Both the position numbers and the translations under genes were made by a program. From Clostridia bacterium (lineage in GTDB: Bacteria; Bacillota; Clostridia; Oscillospirales; CAG-272), in NCBI GenBank assembly GCA_017522125.1, contig JAFXAC010000036.1, positions 1 to 41,105 on the forward strand: a DNA stretch of 41,105 nt. The letters run 5' to 3'. Below the pieces are notes generated by a model. It saw nothing but the letters and a program-made list of their open reading frames with translations, searched no databases and had not been told where the DNA came from. Positions 17,078 through 25,682 of this stretch are shown here, one piece after another (the first letter of the stretch is position 1; every line of letters begins with the position of its first letter).

Positions 17078-20000
17078 ATGAAAAAACGCAAGGCTACAAG
17101 GTTACTCTCAAGGCTTCTTGTCTTTGCAATGGCTCTCGTCATTGCTATGGGGGCAGCCTCCACGTCCTCGGTCGGAGCGACAAGCTACGACGCGTCCTTC
17201 ATCGATAGACTGAACGGTCTTATCGATACGGGATACAAGGACTATCTTGACAGCTCGGTCATGTATCAGCTTCCCGAAAACGTAAGGGACGATCAGGATA
17301 TTTCCGTGATTGTGAAGCTCGATATGGACGATCTCTTTGAGCTTTATTCGCATACGGACAAGTCTATGACCTTCGGGGAGTTTGCTCTCGAGGGTGATAG
17401 AATGGAAAAGGCGGTCGGCGCAGTTTCCGAAAAGAAGAACGAGGTGCTTTCAGCCCTTGACGAAAAGGGCGTTGCGTACAGCGTTGGTGAGACCTACACC
17501 GCCGTTCTCAGCGGCTTTGAGCTCGTTATCAAGGCAAGGGATTTCGCCGCTACCTGCGGTGTTCTTCCCAAGGGCGCAAGAGCCATCGTCAGCGAGGAAT
17601 ACAAGGTCGCCGAAACCCAGCTCGTTGAAAACACCGTAAACGTTTACGATACGGGAATCTTCAACAGCTCCGACGTTTCCTATGACGGAAGCGGAATGGT
17701 GGTGGCGGTGCTTGACACGGGACTTGACTACAACCACAGCGCGTTCTCGCCCGCGAACTTCACCTCGACCACGCTCGGTCTTACCTACGATATGGTGGCA
17801 CAGCTCGTTGACAGCACCACCGCGGCAGGGCTTGCGGCGGGACTTACCGTTGACGACGTTTACATAAACAATAAGGTCCCCTTCGGCTTTGACTATGCCG
17901 ACAAGGACAGCGACCCTTATTCCACTCATAACAACCACGGAACGCACGTTTCGGGCGTTATCGTGGGCAAGGACGATACCATCACGGGCGTTGCTCCCAA
18001 TGCACAGCTCGTTTCGATGAAGATATTCTCCGACGTTATGGATACCGCGCGAAGCTCGTGGATACTTTCGGCGCTTGAGGACTGCGTTATCCTCGGCGTT
18101 GACGTTATCAATATGTCGCTCGGTACGTCCTGCGGCTTTAGCCGCGAGTCGGACGAGGAGCTGGTAAACGGCGTATATCAGAAGATACGCGAGGCGGGCA
18201 TCAGCCTTATCGTTGCCGCATCCAACAGCTACAGCTCCGCTTACGGCTCGGAGGCTAACGGTAACCTCGGACTTACCTCAAACCCCGACACGGGTACTGT
18301 CGGCTCTCCCTCGACCTACGCGGGAGCGATGTCGGTAGCGTCCATCAACGGCGTTGAAACTCCCTACATCAAGTACGGCGAGAAGATCATATACTTCACC
18401 GAATCCACCAACGGCGCGTCGGAGGAAAATCACTTCGTCGAAGCCCTGCTTGGCAGTGAAAATGCAAAGGATATCGAGTTTGTGGTGATCCCGGGTGTCG
18501 GACGAAGCGCGGACTACACGGGACTTGACGTTAAGGGCAAGATAGCCCTCGTCAGACGCGGCTCTAACACCTTTGAGGAAAAGGCGATAATTGCGCAGGC
18601 GCAGGGCGCGGCGGGTATCATCATCTACAATAACGTATCGGGTGATATCAAGATGAACGTCGGCGACGCGAAGATCGCGGTATGCTCCATCTCGCAGGAC
18701 GACGGTGAGGCACTTGCGGCGCTTGGCGGCGGCACCGTTGCCATCAGCAAGGAGCAGACCTCGGGTCCCTTTATGTCCGACTTCTCCTCTTGGGGCCCCA
18801 CCCCCAGCCTCGGCATCAAGCCCGAGATAACCGCACACGGCGGAAACATTCTTTCGGCAGTAACGGGCGGCGGCTACGACAGACTTTCGGGTACTTCGAT
18901 GGCTTGCCCCAACCTTTCGGGCTTCGCTATTCTCCTTCGTCAGTACGTCGTGGAGAATTTCCCCGATATCGCAAACGACAACGTCAAGGTTTCGGCACTC
19001 GTCAACTGCCTGATGATGTCTACTGCGGATATCGTATATAACAAAAACGGCTTGCCCTACGCCGTAAGAAAGCAGGGCGCAGGACTTGCAAATCTCCTCT
19101 CCGCTATAAAGACCAAGGCGTACGTTATCACCTACGACGCCGAGGGCAAGGAGATGGACAAGACAAAGCTTGAGCTTGGTGACGACGCCGAAAAGCGCGG
19201 CGTTTACGAGATGAAGTTCACGATAAAGAACTTCGGCAGCGAGGCACTCTCCTACGACCTTTCCGTGATAGCTATCACCGAGGGTGTAAGCGACACCAAG
19301 ACGAATGCGGGTGAGACCACCGTCGACGAGCAGGGCTACGTCCTCAGCGGCGCGACGACTACCATCGATTCCGTTGAAAACGGACAGCTCAGCGGCACTA
19401 CCGTAACGGTCGACGGCGGCAAGAGCGCGACCGTCAAGCTGACGCTGACGCTTTCCGACGAGGACAAGAAGTATCTTGACGAGTCCTTTGCAAACGGTAT
19501 GTACGTCGAGGGCTTTGTAAAGCTCGACTGCACCGCAGAGGGCGGCGTTGACCTCGTCATTCCCTTCCTTACCTTCTACGGCGATTGGACAAAGGCTCCT
19601 ATGCTTGACCGCGACTACTACGAGACCAACGCGGACGAGCTTGACGATTCCATTCCCGTTGAGGACAAGACGCTTCCCGACGCGTACGCTACGCGCCCCG
19701 TCGGCGGCGTTTCCGACGATTACGTAAGCTATCTCGGCTCTTACTACTTTACGCAAGACCCGAGCGATATGATAATTTCCGCAAGCCGCGACTACATCGC
19801 GCTGTCAAATCAGGTCGGAACGGTACACTCGCTCCGCTTCGTTTGGGCGGGAATGCTCAGAAGTGCGGCAAAGGTGGTCATCACCATTACCGACGATACC
19901 ACGGGCGAGGTCGTGTTTGAGACCGTGGACTACGACGTGCGTAAGTCCTACGGCGACGGCGGCTCTATCTATCCCGCAAACATTGAGATAGAGTTCGACA

Positions 20001-23000
20001 CAATGGATTACAATCTCGCCAACAATAGCGAGTACACCGTGCGCCTCGTCGGATACCTCGACTACGGCAACGGCGCGCTCGAAACCAACGAAAAGAACGT
20101 TTTTGAGTTCCCGCTTGTAGTTGACTTTGAGGCTCCGACGCTTGAGGACGTTGAATTTTACTACGAGTACGATAAGGCTCTCGGCAAGAACCGCCTTTAC
20201 GCCAAGTTTGCCGTGTACGATAACCATTACTCGATGGCTATGCAGCTCGGCTACGTTACCACCGCTACAGATGCGGAGGGCAACGCAAGCGTTGAGATGA
20301 AGAGCTTTGAGCAGTATCTTACCCCCATCTATTCCGTTCGCAACGGCACGACCTACGTGACCTGCGAGCTTACCGATTACATTTACGAGATAAAGGACGG
20401 CGCGTACCGCGATAACACCTTCGTCGTTACCTGCTACGACTACGCGCTCAACTACGCTACCTACGAGGTAGGACTTCCCACCGATTACATTGATTTCTAC
20501 TTTGACGGACTTGAGGAGGGACTTACCCTCAATCCCAACGAGGTCTACGCGCTTGCTCCGCTGATCTACCCCGACAGCGAGTGGTCGGAGCTTCTCGTGT
20601 TCTCCTCGTCCCGTCCCGCAGTTGCCCGCGTGGTAAACAACAAGCTCATTGCTGTTGCCGAGGGTAAAACGGTCATCAAGGCGGCGGTGAAGGGAACTGA
20701 CAAGAGCGTCACCTTCAACCTGACGGTTCGCGGCGAGGGTGACGAGGGCTACGTCAAGTACGATAAGCCCGTAGCTGATATCTTCAGGCTTACGGGATAC
20801 GAAACGCTGAAGGCGTATTACATAGTCAACAACGACGACAAGGATATCGGAGATACGGGCAACGTCCGCTTCTTCGAGGGTAAATTCAACCTTTCCATGT
20901 TCCCGTCCGAGTCTGTTCGTCTTAACTACGACCTTGACGCGTATTTCCCAAGCGATACCACGGTCGCGTTTGAGTCAAGCAACGACAGCATCGTCAGCAT
21001 CGACGAGCTTGGCGTAGTCACCGCCCGTGCCGAGGGCTTTGCCTCCGTTACGATGAAGGTGCTGCTTGACGGCAAGAGCACCTATTATTCCGAAACCGTT
21101 ACGGTCGAGGTCAAGGACCCCTACCTGACCACGGGCCCCAGCCTTACGCACTATTACGGTAACGGCGGAACGGTAAGCGTGCCCTCAAGGCTCTCCCTTA
21201 CCGACATCGGCAGCTTCGCGTTCTCGAACTTCGAGTACGTTCTGAAAACGCCCGACGAGATGGCGTTTGACGATGCCGAAACGTCAAAGGCTTGGTACAT
21301 CGGTGATAACACCATCACCAAGGTCATTCTTCCCGAGGGCATCAAGAAGATAAACTCCTACGCCTTTGCAAATCTTACGGCGCTTGAGGAGGTCGTTCTT
21401 CCCTCTACTCTGGAGTCTATCGAGTACGGCGCGTTCTACGGCTGTACCGCGCTTAAGAAGATAACCTTCAGCGGCGAAAACAACCTTAAGATAATCAACC
21501 AGAATGCTTTTGAGAACTGTGCGCTTGAGGGAACTATCGACCTTCCCGAAATATGCATAATCTCCGATTACGCCTTTGCGGGCAACACGAAGCTCGTCGG
21601 CGTTACCACCTCAAAGACGCTCCAATCCGTCGGACAGTACGCGTTTGCGGGCTGTAAGAGCCTTAAGAGCGTTACGATAGTTGCGGACAAGGTGAAATAC
21701 GGCGCATACGCCTTTACGGGCTGTGAGTCGCTTACCTCCTTCGAGGTAAGGTCCGCGGTAATTCCTGCGGGAATGTTCTACGAGTGCGAGGCACTCACGT
21801 CCATCACCATCGGTGCTGAGGTCAATCTCATCGGTGAGTACGCGTTCAGACGCACCGCCGTTGCTACCTTCGACGTGGCGGCAGGCAATAAGACGTATAA
21901 GGTGCAAAAGGCGTCTTACGTCATTTCCGCCGACGGCAAGCAGCTCGTAGCGGTTGCGCCCGCGCTCACCTCCATCACGGCGGCTGATATGGGCGGCGTT
22001 GCCGTTACCACGGTGGCAAGGGGCGCGCTTTCCCACTGCACGAAGCTCAAGACCGCAGTGCTTCCGAGCGTCACCTACGTTTCGGATTACGGCTTTGCCT
22101 CCTGCGAGCGCCTTGAAAGCGTAACGCTTGGCACGCTCACTAATATCGGCGACTACGCCTTCTTCGACACCGCAATTACCGCTCTGCCCGCATTCACAGC
22201 AGATGCAAGGCTTGGCAAGTACGCCTTCGCAAAGACCGACCTTACGTCCGTAAGCGTTCCCGACGGCGCAGTTCTTCCCGAGGGAATATTCAGCGAGTGC
22301 GAAAAGCTTGCAAGCGTAACGATAGGCGACGGCGTAACCGTCGGCAAGTACGCGTTTAATTTCAGTAAGGAATTCGGCGCGAAGATAGAAAGCTTTACTC
22401 TGGACGGCGAAAAGCTGTTCCGTTACACGTATTTCTCACCCCTTACCTCTCTTACGATAGGTAAGAACGCAAAGATCCTTGAGAATGCCTTTGCAGGTCA
22501 CGCGTCCATCGAGAGCATCACGCTCGGCGAGGGTGCGGATATCGGCTATATGGCGTTCTACAACACCACCTCGCTCAAGAGCATCGACCTTTCGGGCGCT
22601 GTTAAGATAGGCGATTACGCCTTCTCGGGCGACGTGCTTTACGTCTGCTACGATAGCGGAATGTCCATTCCCGCCGTTACGAAGAACGGTACTATCCGCT
22701 ATACCTACCACGCCCCCGCGCTTGAGTCGGTCACGCTTAGTGCCGCCGAGAGCATCGGTGAGCATTCGTTCTCCTACTGCCGTTCGCTCGTTAACGTAAC
22801 GCTTGGCGACAAGATAACGAGCATACCCGCCCACGCGTTTATGGGCTGTATCGTTATCGAGAATATCAACCTCGGCAACATCACCTTCGTCGGTGAGAAC
22901 GCGTTTGCCGAGAGCGGCATCAAGCGTGTAGAGCTTCCCAAGGCTACCGAGATAGACAAGTTTGCGTTCGTATACTGCGCACGCCTTGAGGCGGTAGTCC

Positions 23001-24313
23001 TCGGCGGCGAGGATATCACCGTCGGAGAGGGCGCGTTTGCGTACTGCGACAAGCTTTCGCGCCTTGACGGAGAAGAGAGGATAAAGACGCTTGGCGACTA
23101 TGCGTTTGCATACTCGCTCATTACCGAGGCAGACCTCAGCGGTGCCGAGAGCATCGGACGCGGCGCGTTTGCCAAGGAGGAGAAAACTCCCTTTACGGTA
23201 GTGCTTGGTGAAAAGCTTACGGAGCTTGGCGACAACCCCTTCGCGCTTTGCGTGCTCTCTCCCTTCAGCACCGAGCAGAAGGTCACCTTCAACGGCAAGG
23301 ATTATATCACTCCCTGCTACACCTACGATATAAGTGATAGCGTTTCCGTCATAGACGGCTCGCTCTACTGCAAGACCGCAAACGGCGGACTTGAGCTTAT
23401 AACCTACGCGGGAATAGATAACGCCGACGCGAAGGTCGCTACGGGCACGGTCCGCATTTCCTCGCTTGCGTTTGCAGGAAGCGACGTTGCAATGGTCACT
23501 CTGCCTTACACCGTTGGCTCGATAGGTCACAAGGCGTTCTACCTCTGCGACAGCCTTAAGATGGTAGTGTTTGAGAGCTATCGCGCCCCCATTCTTGAGG
23601 AGGAGTTCGACGCTCGCTACTACGAAAGCTTCGCACACGTCCCAGGAAGCGGCGACTACGGTAATTACACCGATTACGAGGGCAACGAGGTTCCGATAAC
23701 GGGTATGGGGCTTGTTCCTTACTTTATGTGGAACGTTACCGACGGTATGTATAACAATATTTTCTACGGCGCAAGCTTTGTGGATTACGTCGGCTACGTT
23801 GATAACAAGCTCGTTATGGTGCGTCCCACCAACGGCGAGTACTACGGCTCGTACGTTATGTCGCAGTACTTCGGTATATCGCTTGACGGTGCGGCAGCCG
23901 CCGACAAGGTAACCCTTGCGGCTATCGCCGCGATCGACGCTATCCCCGAGCGCGTAAGCTACGACCAGAAGGCAGTAGTTGAGGCGGCAAGGGCAGCCTA
24001 CGACAAGATCGCAACGCTTGAACAGCAAGCTCTCGTTACGAATTATCAGAAGCTCGTTTCTGCCGAGCAGAGAATAAAGGCACTTGCACCCACCGAGGAC
24101 GCGCCCGCAGTTGACGGCGACGGCGAGGCAGTAAGCCCCGCTATGACCTTTATCCTTCTTGGCGCGGGACTCGTCCTTTCGATAGGGCTTATCGCACTTT
24201 TGGCGCTTATCCTCAGCCCCAAGAAAAAGAAAGAGGATAAGACGGACGGCGGCGAGGGCAACGCCCCCACCGAGCCCGCAGAAGCCGAAGAAAAAGCAGA
24301 AACAGAAGAATAA
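17078..24313 (+). CDS. Giant membrane-anchored S8 subtilisin-like protease with BspA leucine-rich repeats
   Basis: 2411 residues, exported (signal about 1-35). After a propeptide-like region (about 75-190) comes the S8 domain with Asp213 (VVAVLDTGLD), His287 (NNHGTHVSG) and Ser607 (LSGTSMACP). A PA domain (about 455-550) is inserted between His and Ser, as in C5a-peptidase/lactocepin-type enzymes. Fn3-like beta domains follow. Two Big_2 Ig-like domains (about 1147-1224 and 1266-1348) precede about 25 BspA-type (LRR_5) repeats at 1410-2170, each with a YAF/AF-x-x-C signature. A helical segment (about 2260-2330), one membrane helix (about 2355-2378) and a Lys/Glu-rich cytosolic tail end the protein; there is no LPXTG. 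All three catalytic residues are present. Degradation of surface-bound or host proteins is inferred, with the repeats as likely adhesive parts. It is the first gene of a long plus-strand unit that ends in an opp importer. Confidence 0.93.
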   Translation: MKKRKATRLLSRLLVFAMALVIAMGAASTSSVGATSYDASFIDRLNGLIDTGYKDYLDSSVMYQLPENVRDDQDISVIVKLDMDDLFELYSHTDKSMTFGEFALEGDRMEKAVGAVSEKKNEVLSALDEKGVAYSVGETYTAVLSGFELVIKARDFAATCGVLPKGARAIVSEEYKVAETQLVENTVNVYDTGIFNSSDVSYDGSGMVVAVLDTGLDYNHSAFSPANFTSTTLGLTYDMVAQLVDSTTAAGLAAGLTVDDVYINNKVPFGFDYADKDSDPYSTHNNHGTHVSGVIVGKDDTITGVAPNAQLVSMKIFSDVMDTARSSWILSALEDCVILGVDVINMSLGTSCGFSRESDEELVNGVYQKIREAGISLIVAASNSYSSAYGSEANGNLGLTSNPDTGTVGSPSTYAGAMSVASINGVETPYIKYGEKIIYFTESTNGASEENHFVEALLGSENAKDIEFVVIPGVGRSADYTGLDVKGKIALVRRGSNTFEEKAIIAQAQGAAGIIIYNNVSGDIKMNVGDAKIAVCSISQDDGEALAALGGGTVAISKEQTSGPFMSDFSSWGPTPSLGIKPEITAHGGNILSAVTGGGYDRLSGTSMACPNLSGFAILLRQYVVENFPDIANDNVKVSALVNCLMMSTADIVYNKNGLPYAVRKQGAGLANLLSAIKTKAYVITYDAEGKEMDKTKLELGDDAEKRGVYEMKFTIKNFGSEALSYDLSVIAITEGVSDTKTNAGETTVDEQGYVLSGATTTIDSVENGQLSGTTVTVDGGKSATVKLTLTLSDEDKKYLDESFANGMYVEGFVKLDCTAEGGVDLVIPFLTFYGDWTKAPMLDRDYYETNADELDDSIPVEDKTLPDAYATRPVGGVSDDYVSYLGSYYFTQDPSDMIISASRDYIALSNQVGTVHSLRFVWAGMLRSAAKVVITITDDTTGEVVFETVDYDVRKSYGDGGSIYPANIEIEFDTMDYNLANNSEYTVRLVGYLDYGNGALETNEKNVFEFPLVVDFEAPTLEDVEFYYEYDKALGKNRLYAKFAVYDNHYSMAMQLGYVTTATDAEGNASVEMKSFEQYLTPIYSVRNGTTYVTCELTDYIYEIKDGAYRDNTFVVTCYDYALNYATYEVGLPTDYIDFYFDGLEEGLTLNPNEVYALAPLIYPDSEWSELLVFSSSRPAVARVVNNKLIAVAEGKTVIKAAVKGTDKSVTFNLTVRGEGDEGYVKYDKPVADIFRLTGYETLKAYYIVNNDDKDIGDTGNVRFFEGKFNLSMFPSESVRLNYDLDAYFPSDTTVAFESSNDSIVSIDELGVVTARAEGFASVTMKVLLDGKSTYYSETVTVEVKDPYLTTGPSLTHYYGNGGTVSVPSRLSLTDIGSFAFSNFEYVLKTPDEMAFDDAETSKAWYIGDNTITKVILPEGIKKINSYAFANLTALEEVVLPSTLESIEYGAFYGCTALKKITFSGENNLKIINQNAFENCALEGTIDLPEICIISDYAFAGNTKLVGVTTSKTLQSVGQYAFAGCKSLKSVTIVADKVKYGAYAFTGCESLTSFEVRSAVIPAGMFYECEALTSITIGAEVNLIGEYAFRRTAVATFDVAAGNKTYKVQKASYVISADGKQLVAVAPALTSITAADMGGVAVTTVARGALSHCTKLKTAVLPSVTYVSDYGFASCERLESVTLGTLTNIGDYAFFDTAITALPAFTADARLGKYAFAKTDLTSVSVPDGAVLPEGIFSECEKLASVTIGDGVTVGKYAFNFSKEFGAKIESFTLDGEKLFRYTYFSPLTSLTIGKNAKILENAFAGHASIESITLGEGADIGYMAFYNTTSLKSIDLSGAVKIGDYAFSGDVLYVCYDSGMSIPAVTKNGTIRYTYHAPALESVTLSAAESIGEHSFSYCRSLVNVTLGDKITSIPAHAFMGCIVIENINLGNITFVGENAFAESGIKRVELPKATEIDKFAFVYCARLEAVVLGGEDITVGEGAFAYCDKLSRLDGEERIKTLGDYAFAYSLITEADLSGAESIGRGAFAKEEKTPFTVVLGEKLTELGDNPFALCVLSPFSTEQKVTFNGKDYITPCYTYDISDSVSVIDGSLYCKTANGGLELITYAGIDNADAKVATGTVRISSLAFAGSDVAMVTLPYTVGSIGHKAFYLCDSLKMVVFESYRAPILEEEFDARYYESFAHVPGSGDYGNYTDYEGNEVPITGMGLVPYFMWNVTDGMYNNIFYGASFVDYVGYVDNKLVMVRPTNGEYYGSYVMSQYFGISLDGAAAADKVTLAAIAAIDAIPERVSYDQKAVVEAARAAYDKIATLEQQALVTNYQKLVSAEQRIKALAPTEDAPAVDGDGEAVSPAMTFILLGAGLVLSIGLIALLALILSPKKKKEDKTDGGEGNAPTEPAEAEEKAETEE

Positions 24314-24318
24314 AAAAC

Positions 24319-24341
24319 GGGTGTCGGCCTTGCCGACACCC
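24319..24341. terminator. Intercistronic hairpin, U-tailed only on the minus strand
   Basis: A perfect 10-bp stem GGGTGTCGGC (24319-24328) with GCCGACACCC (24332-24341) lies 6 bases after the protease stop. On the plus strand it is followed by CAAAGAAAG, so it is not a classic terminator in gene direction; on the minus strand a GTTTTTTATT tail follows. It may stabilise or partly separate the mRNA segments. Confidence 0.5.
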
Positions 24342-24361
24342 CAAAGAAAGAAGATGCGGAT

Positions 24362-25666
24362 ATGAATAAAAGGATAAAAGCGGTGCTTGGGATACTCCTT
24401 CTTGCAGTTTCCCTTGCCGTCATAACCTCTTGCGGAAGCGAGGTATCCCCATATGAGACGAACAATGCCGAGGGCTATACCGTCAGCGTCAAGTACGATG
24501 CAAACGGCGGCACGTTTACAACGAACACCTCGGTAATCGTGGACTCCTACAGCCTTTCCGAGCTTCCGAAGGACGGTAGCGGCAAGGCGAAGGTCGCTCT
24601 GCTTGCTCCCGATAACGCTCTGCGCGGAAACGATGCGTTCATCGCGGTCAAAAAGGGCTATTTCCTTGCGGGCTGGTACAGCCGCGGCGAGGACGGAGCA
24701 TACAGCGACAGATGGGATTTCTCTGCGGACACGCTGACGCTTGACGCAAGCAAGCAATATTCGGCGGACGAGCCTGTTTTAACGCTTTACGCCGCGTGGA
24801 TACCACTTTTCAAGGTGGATTTCCACTCACTCAAAACGGGTGAGCTTATCTCAAGCTACGAATTTGACCCAACCGTCGACGGTGCGATGCAGCTCACTCT
24901 GCCGAAATGGAGCACCGAAAGCGGACGGCTGGAGCTTTATAAATTCCCCGACGTGAAGGGTAGCACCTTCACCGCCGCGTATTTCGATGCCGAGGGCAAG
25001 AATGCGGCAGAGGGCGAGAGCCTTTCGCACACGGGTGTTATCAATTACGAAAACGGTACTGCCGAGGGCGGCAATATGAAGCTGTACCTTGACTATGCCG
25101 ACGGCGAATGGTTCCACATATACACAGCCGAGCAGTTCTGCGATAACGCGAGCGTCGCGGGTAACTACGTTATCCACGCCGACCTCGATTTCGCGGACGA
25201 GATATGGCCCACGTCCTTTATGTACGGCAATTTCGTCGGCAGCATCGAGGGCAACGGACATAAGTTCAGCAATATAAAAATTACGCAAACGGACAATTCA
25301 AGACTTAACGCAGGACTTTTCGGTAACCTTACCGAAAAATGCAGCATCACCGACCTGAGCCTTGAGAACGTCAGCTTCACCATCAAGGCGGGCGCGCGCA
25401 ACGCGGGCGCGAACTTCGGTCTTTTCGCGGGCACGGCTTCCGCGCAGGCGAAGATAAGCGGCGTTAAGGTCACCTCGGGAGAGCTTCTCATCTCCTCGGG
25501 CGCGTATTTCGCAACGAGCGACTATTCGATAGGACTTGCTTGCGGAATGGGCAGCGTCGAGGGAATCGACCTCTCCGCTATAAAATGCGCCGCTACGGGC
25601 GACGCACCCGAAAAGGTCATTATTACCGTGGACGGAAACACGGTAAACGTTGTAATTAATAATTAA
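24362..25666 (+). CDS. Lipoprotein with InlB-type (Listeria-Bacteroides) repeat and GLUG-like region
   Basis: 434 residues; signal with lipobox ITSC, Cys24. Residues about 39-150 fit the Listeria-Bacteroides (Flg_new/InlB_B) pattern: YTVSVKYDANGGTFTTN, then GYFLAGWYSRGEDG...WDF and LTLYAAWIP. Residues about 240-400 contain a GLUG/beta-helix-like stretch (FVGSIEGNGHKFSNIKI, NAGLFGNLTEKCSITDLSLENVSF, NFGLFAGTAS). Such proteins usually serve in surface binding; no enzyme motif is seen. It follows the giant protease by 48 bases across a hairpin, with only a weak ribosome site, and ends 16 bases before the second oppA. It may present or capture substrate for the importer (inference). Confidence 0.82.
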   Translation: MNKRIKAVLGILLLAVSLAVITSCGSEVSPYETNNAEGYTVSVKYDANGGTFTTNTSVIVDSYSLSELPKDGSGKAKVALLAPDNALRGNDAFIAVKKGYFLAGWYSRGEDGAYSDRWDFSADTLTLDASKQYSADEPVLTLYAAWIPLFKVDFHSLKTGELISSYEFDPTVDGAMQLTLPKWSTESGRLELYKFPDVKGSTFTAAYFDAEGKNAAEGESLSHTGVINYENGTAEGGNMKLYLDYADGEWFHIYTAEQFCDNASVAGNYVIHADLDFADEIWPTSFMYGNFVGSIEGNGHKFSNIKITQTDNSRLNAGLFGNLTEKCSITDLSLENVSFTIKAGARNAGANFGLFAGTASAQAKISGVKVTSGELLISSGAYFATSDYSIGLACGMGSVEGIDLSAIKCAATGDAPEKVIITVDGNTVNVVINN

Positions 25667-25682
25667 TTAAAGGAGAAACGAC

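Noticed and set aside
22436..24757. 773-codon frame antisense to the giant protease
   Set aside because: Composition-driven shadow of the leucine-rich repeats, without start signals or recognisable domains.
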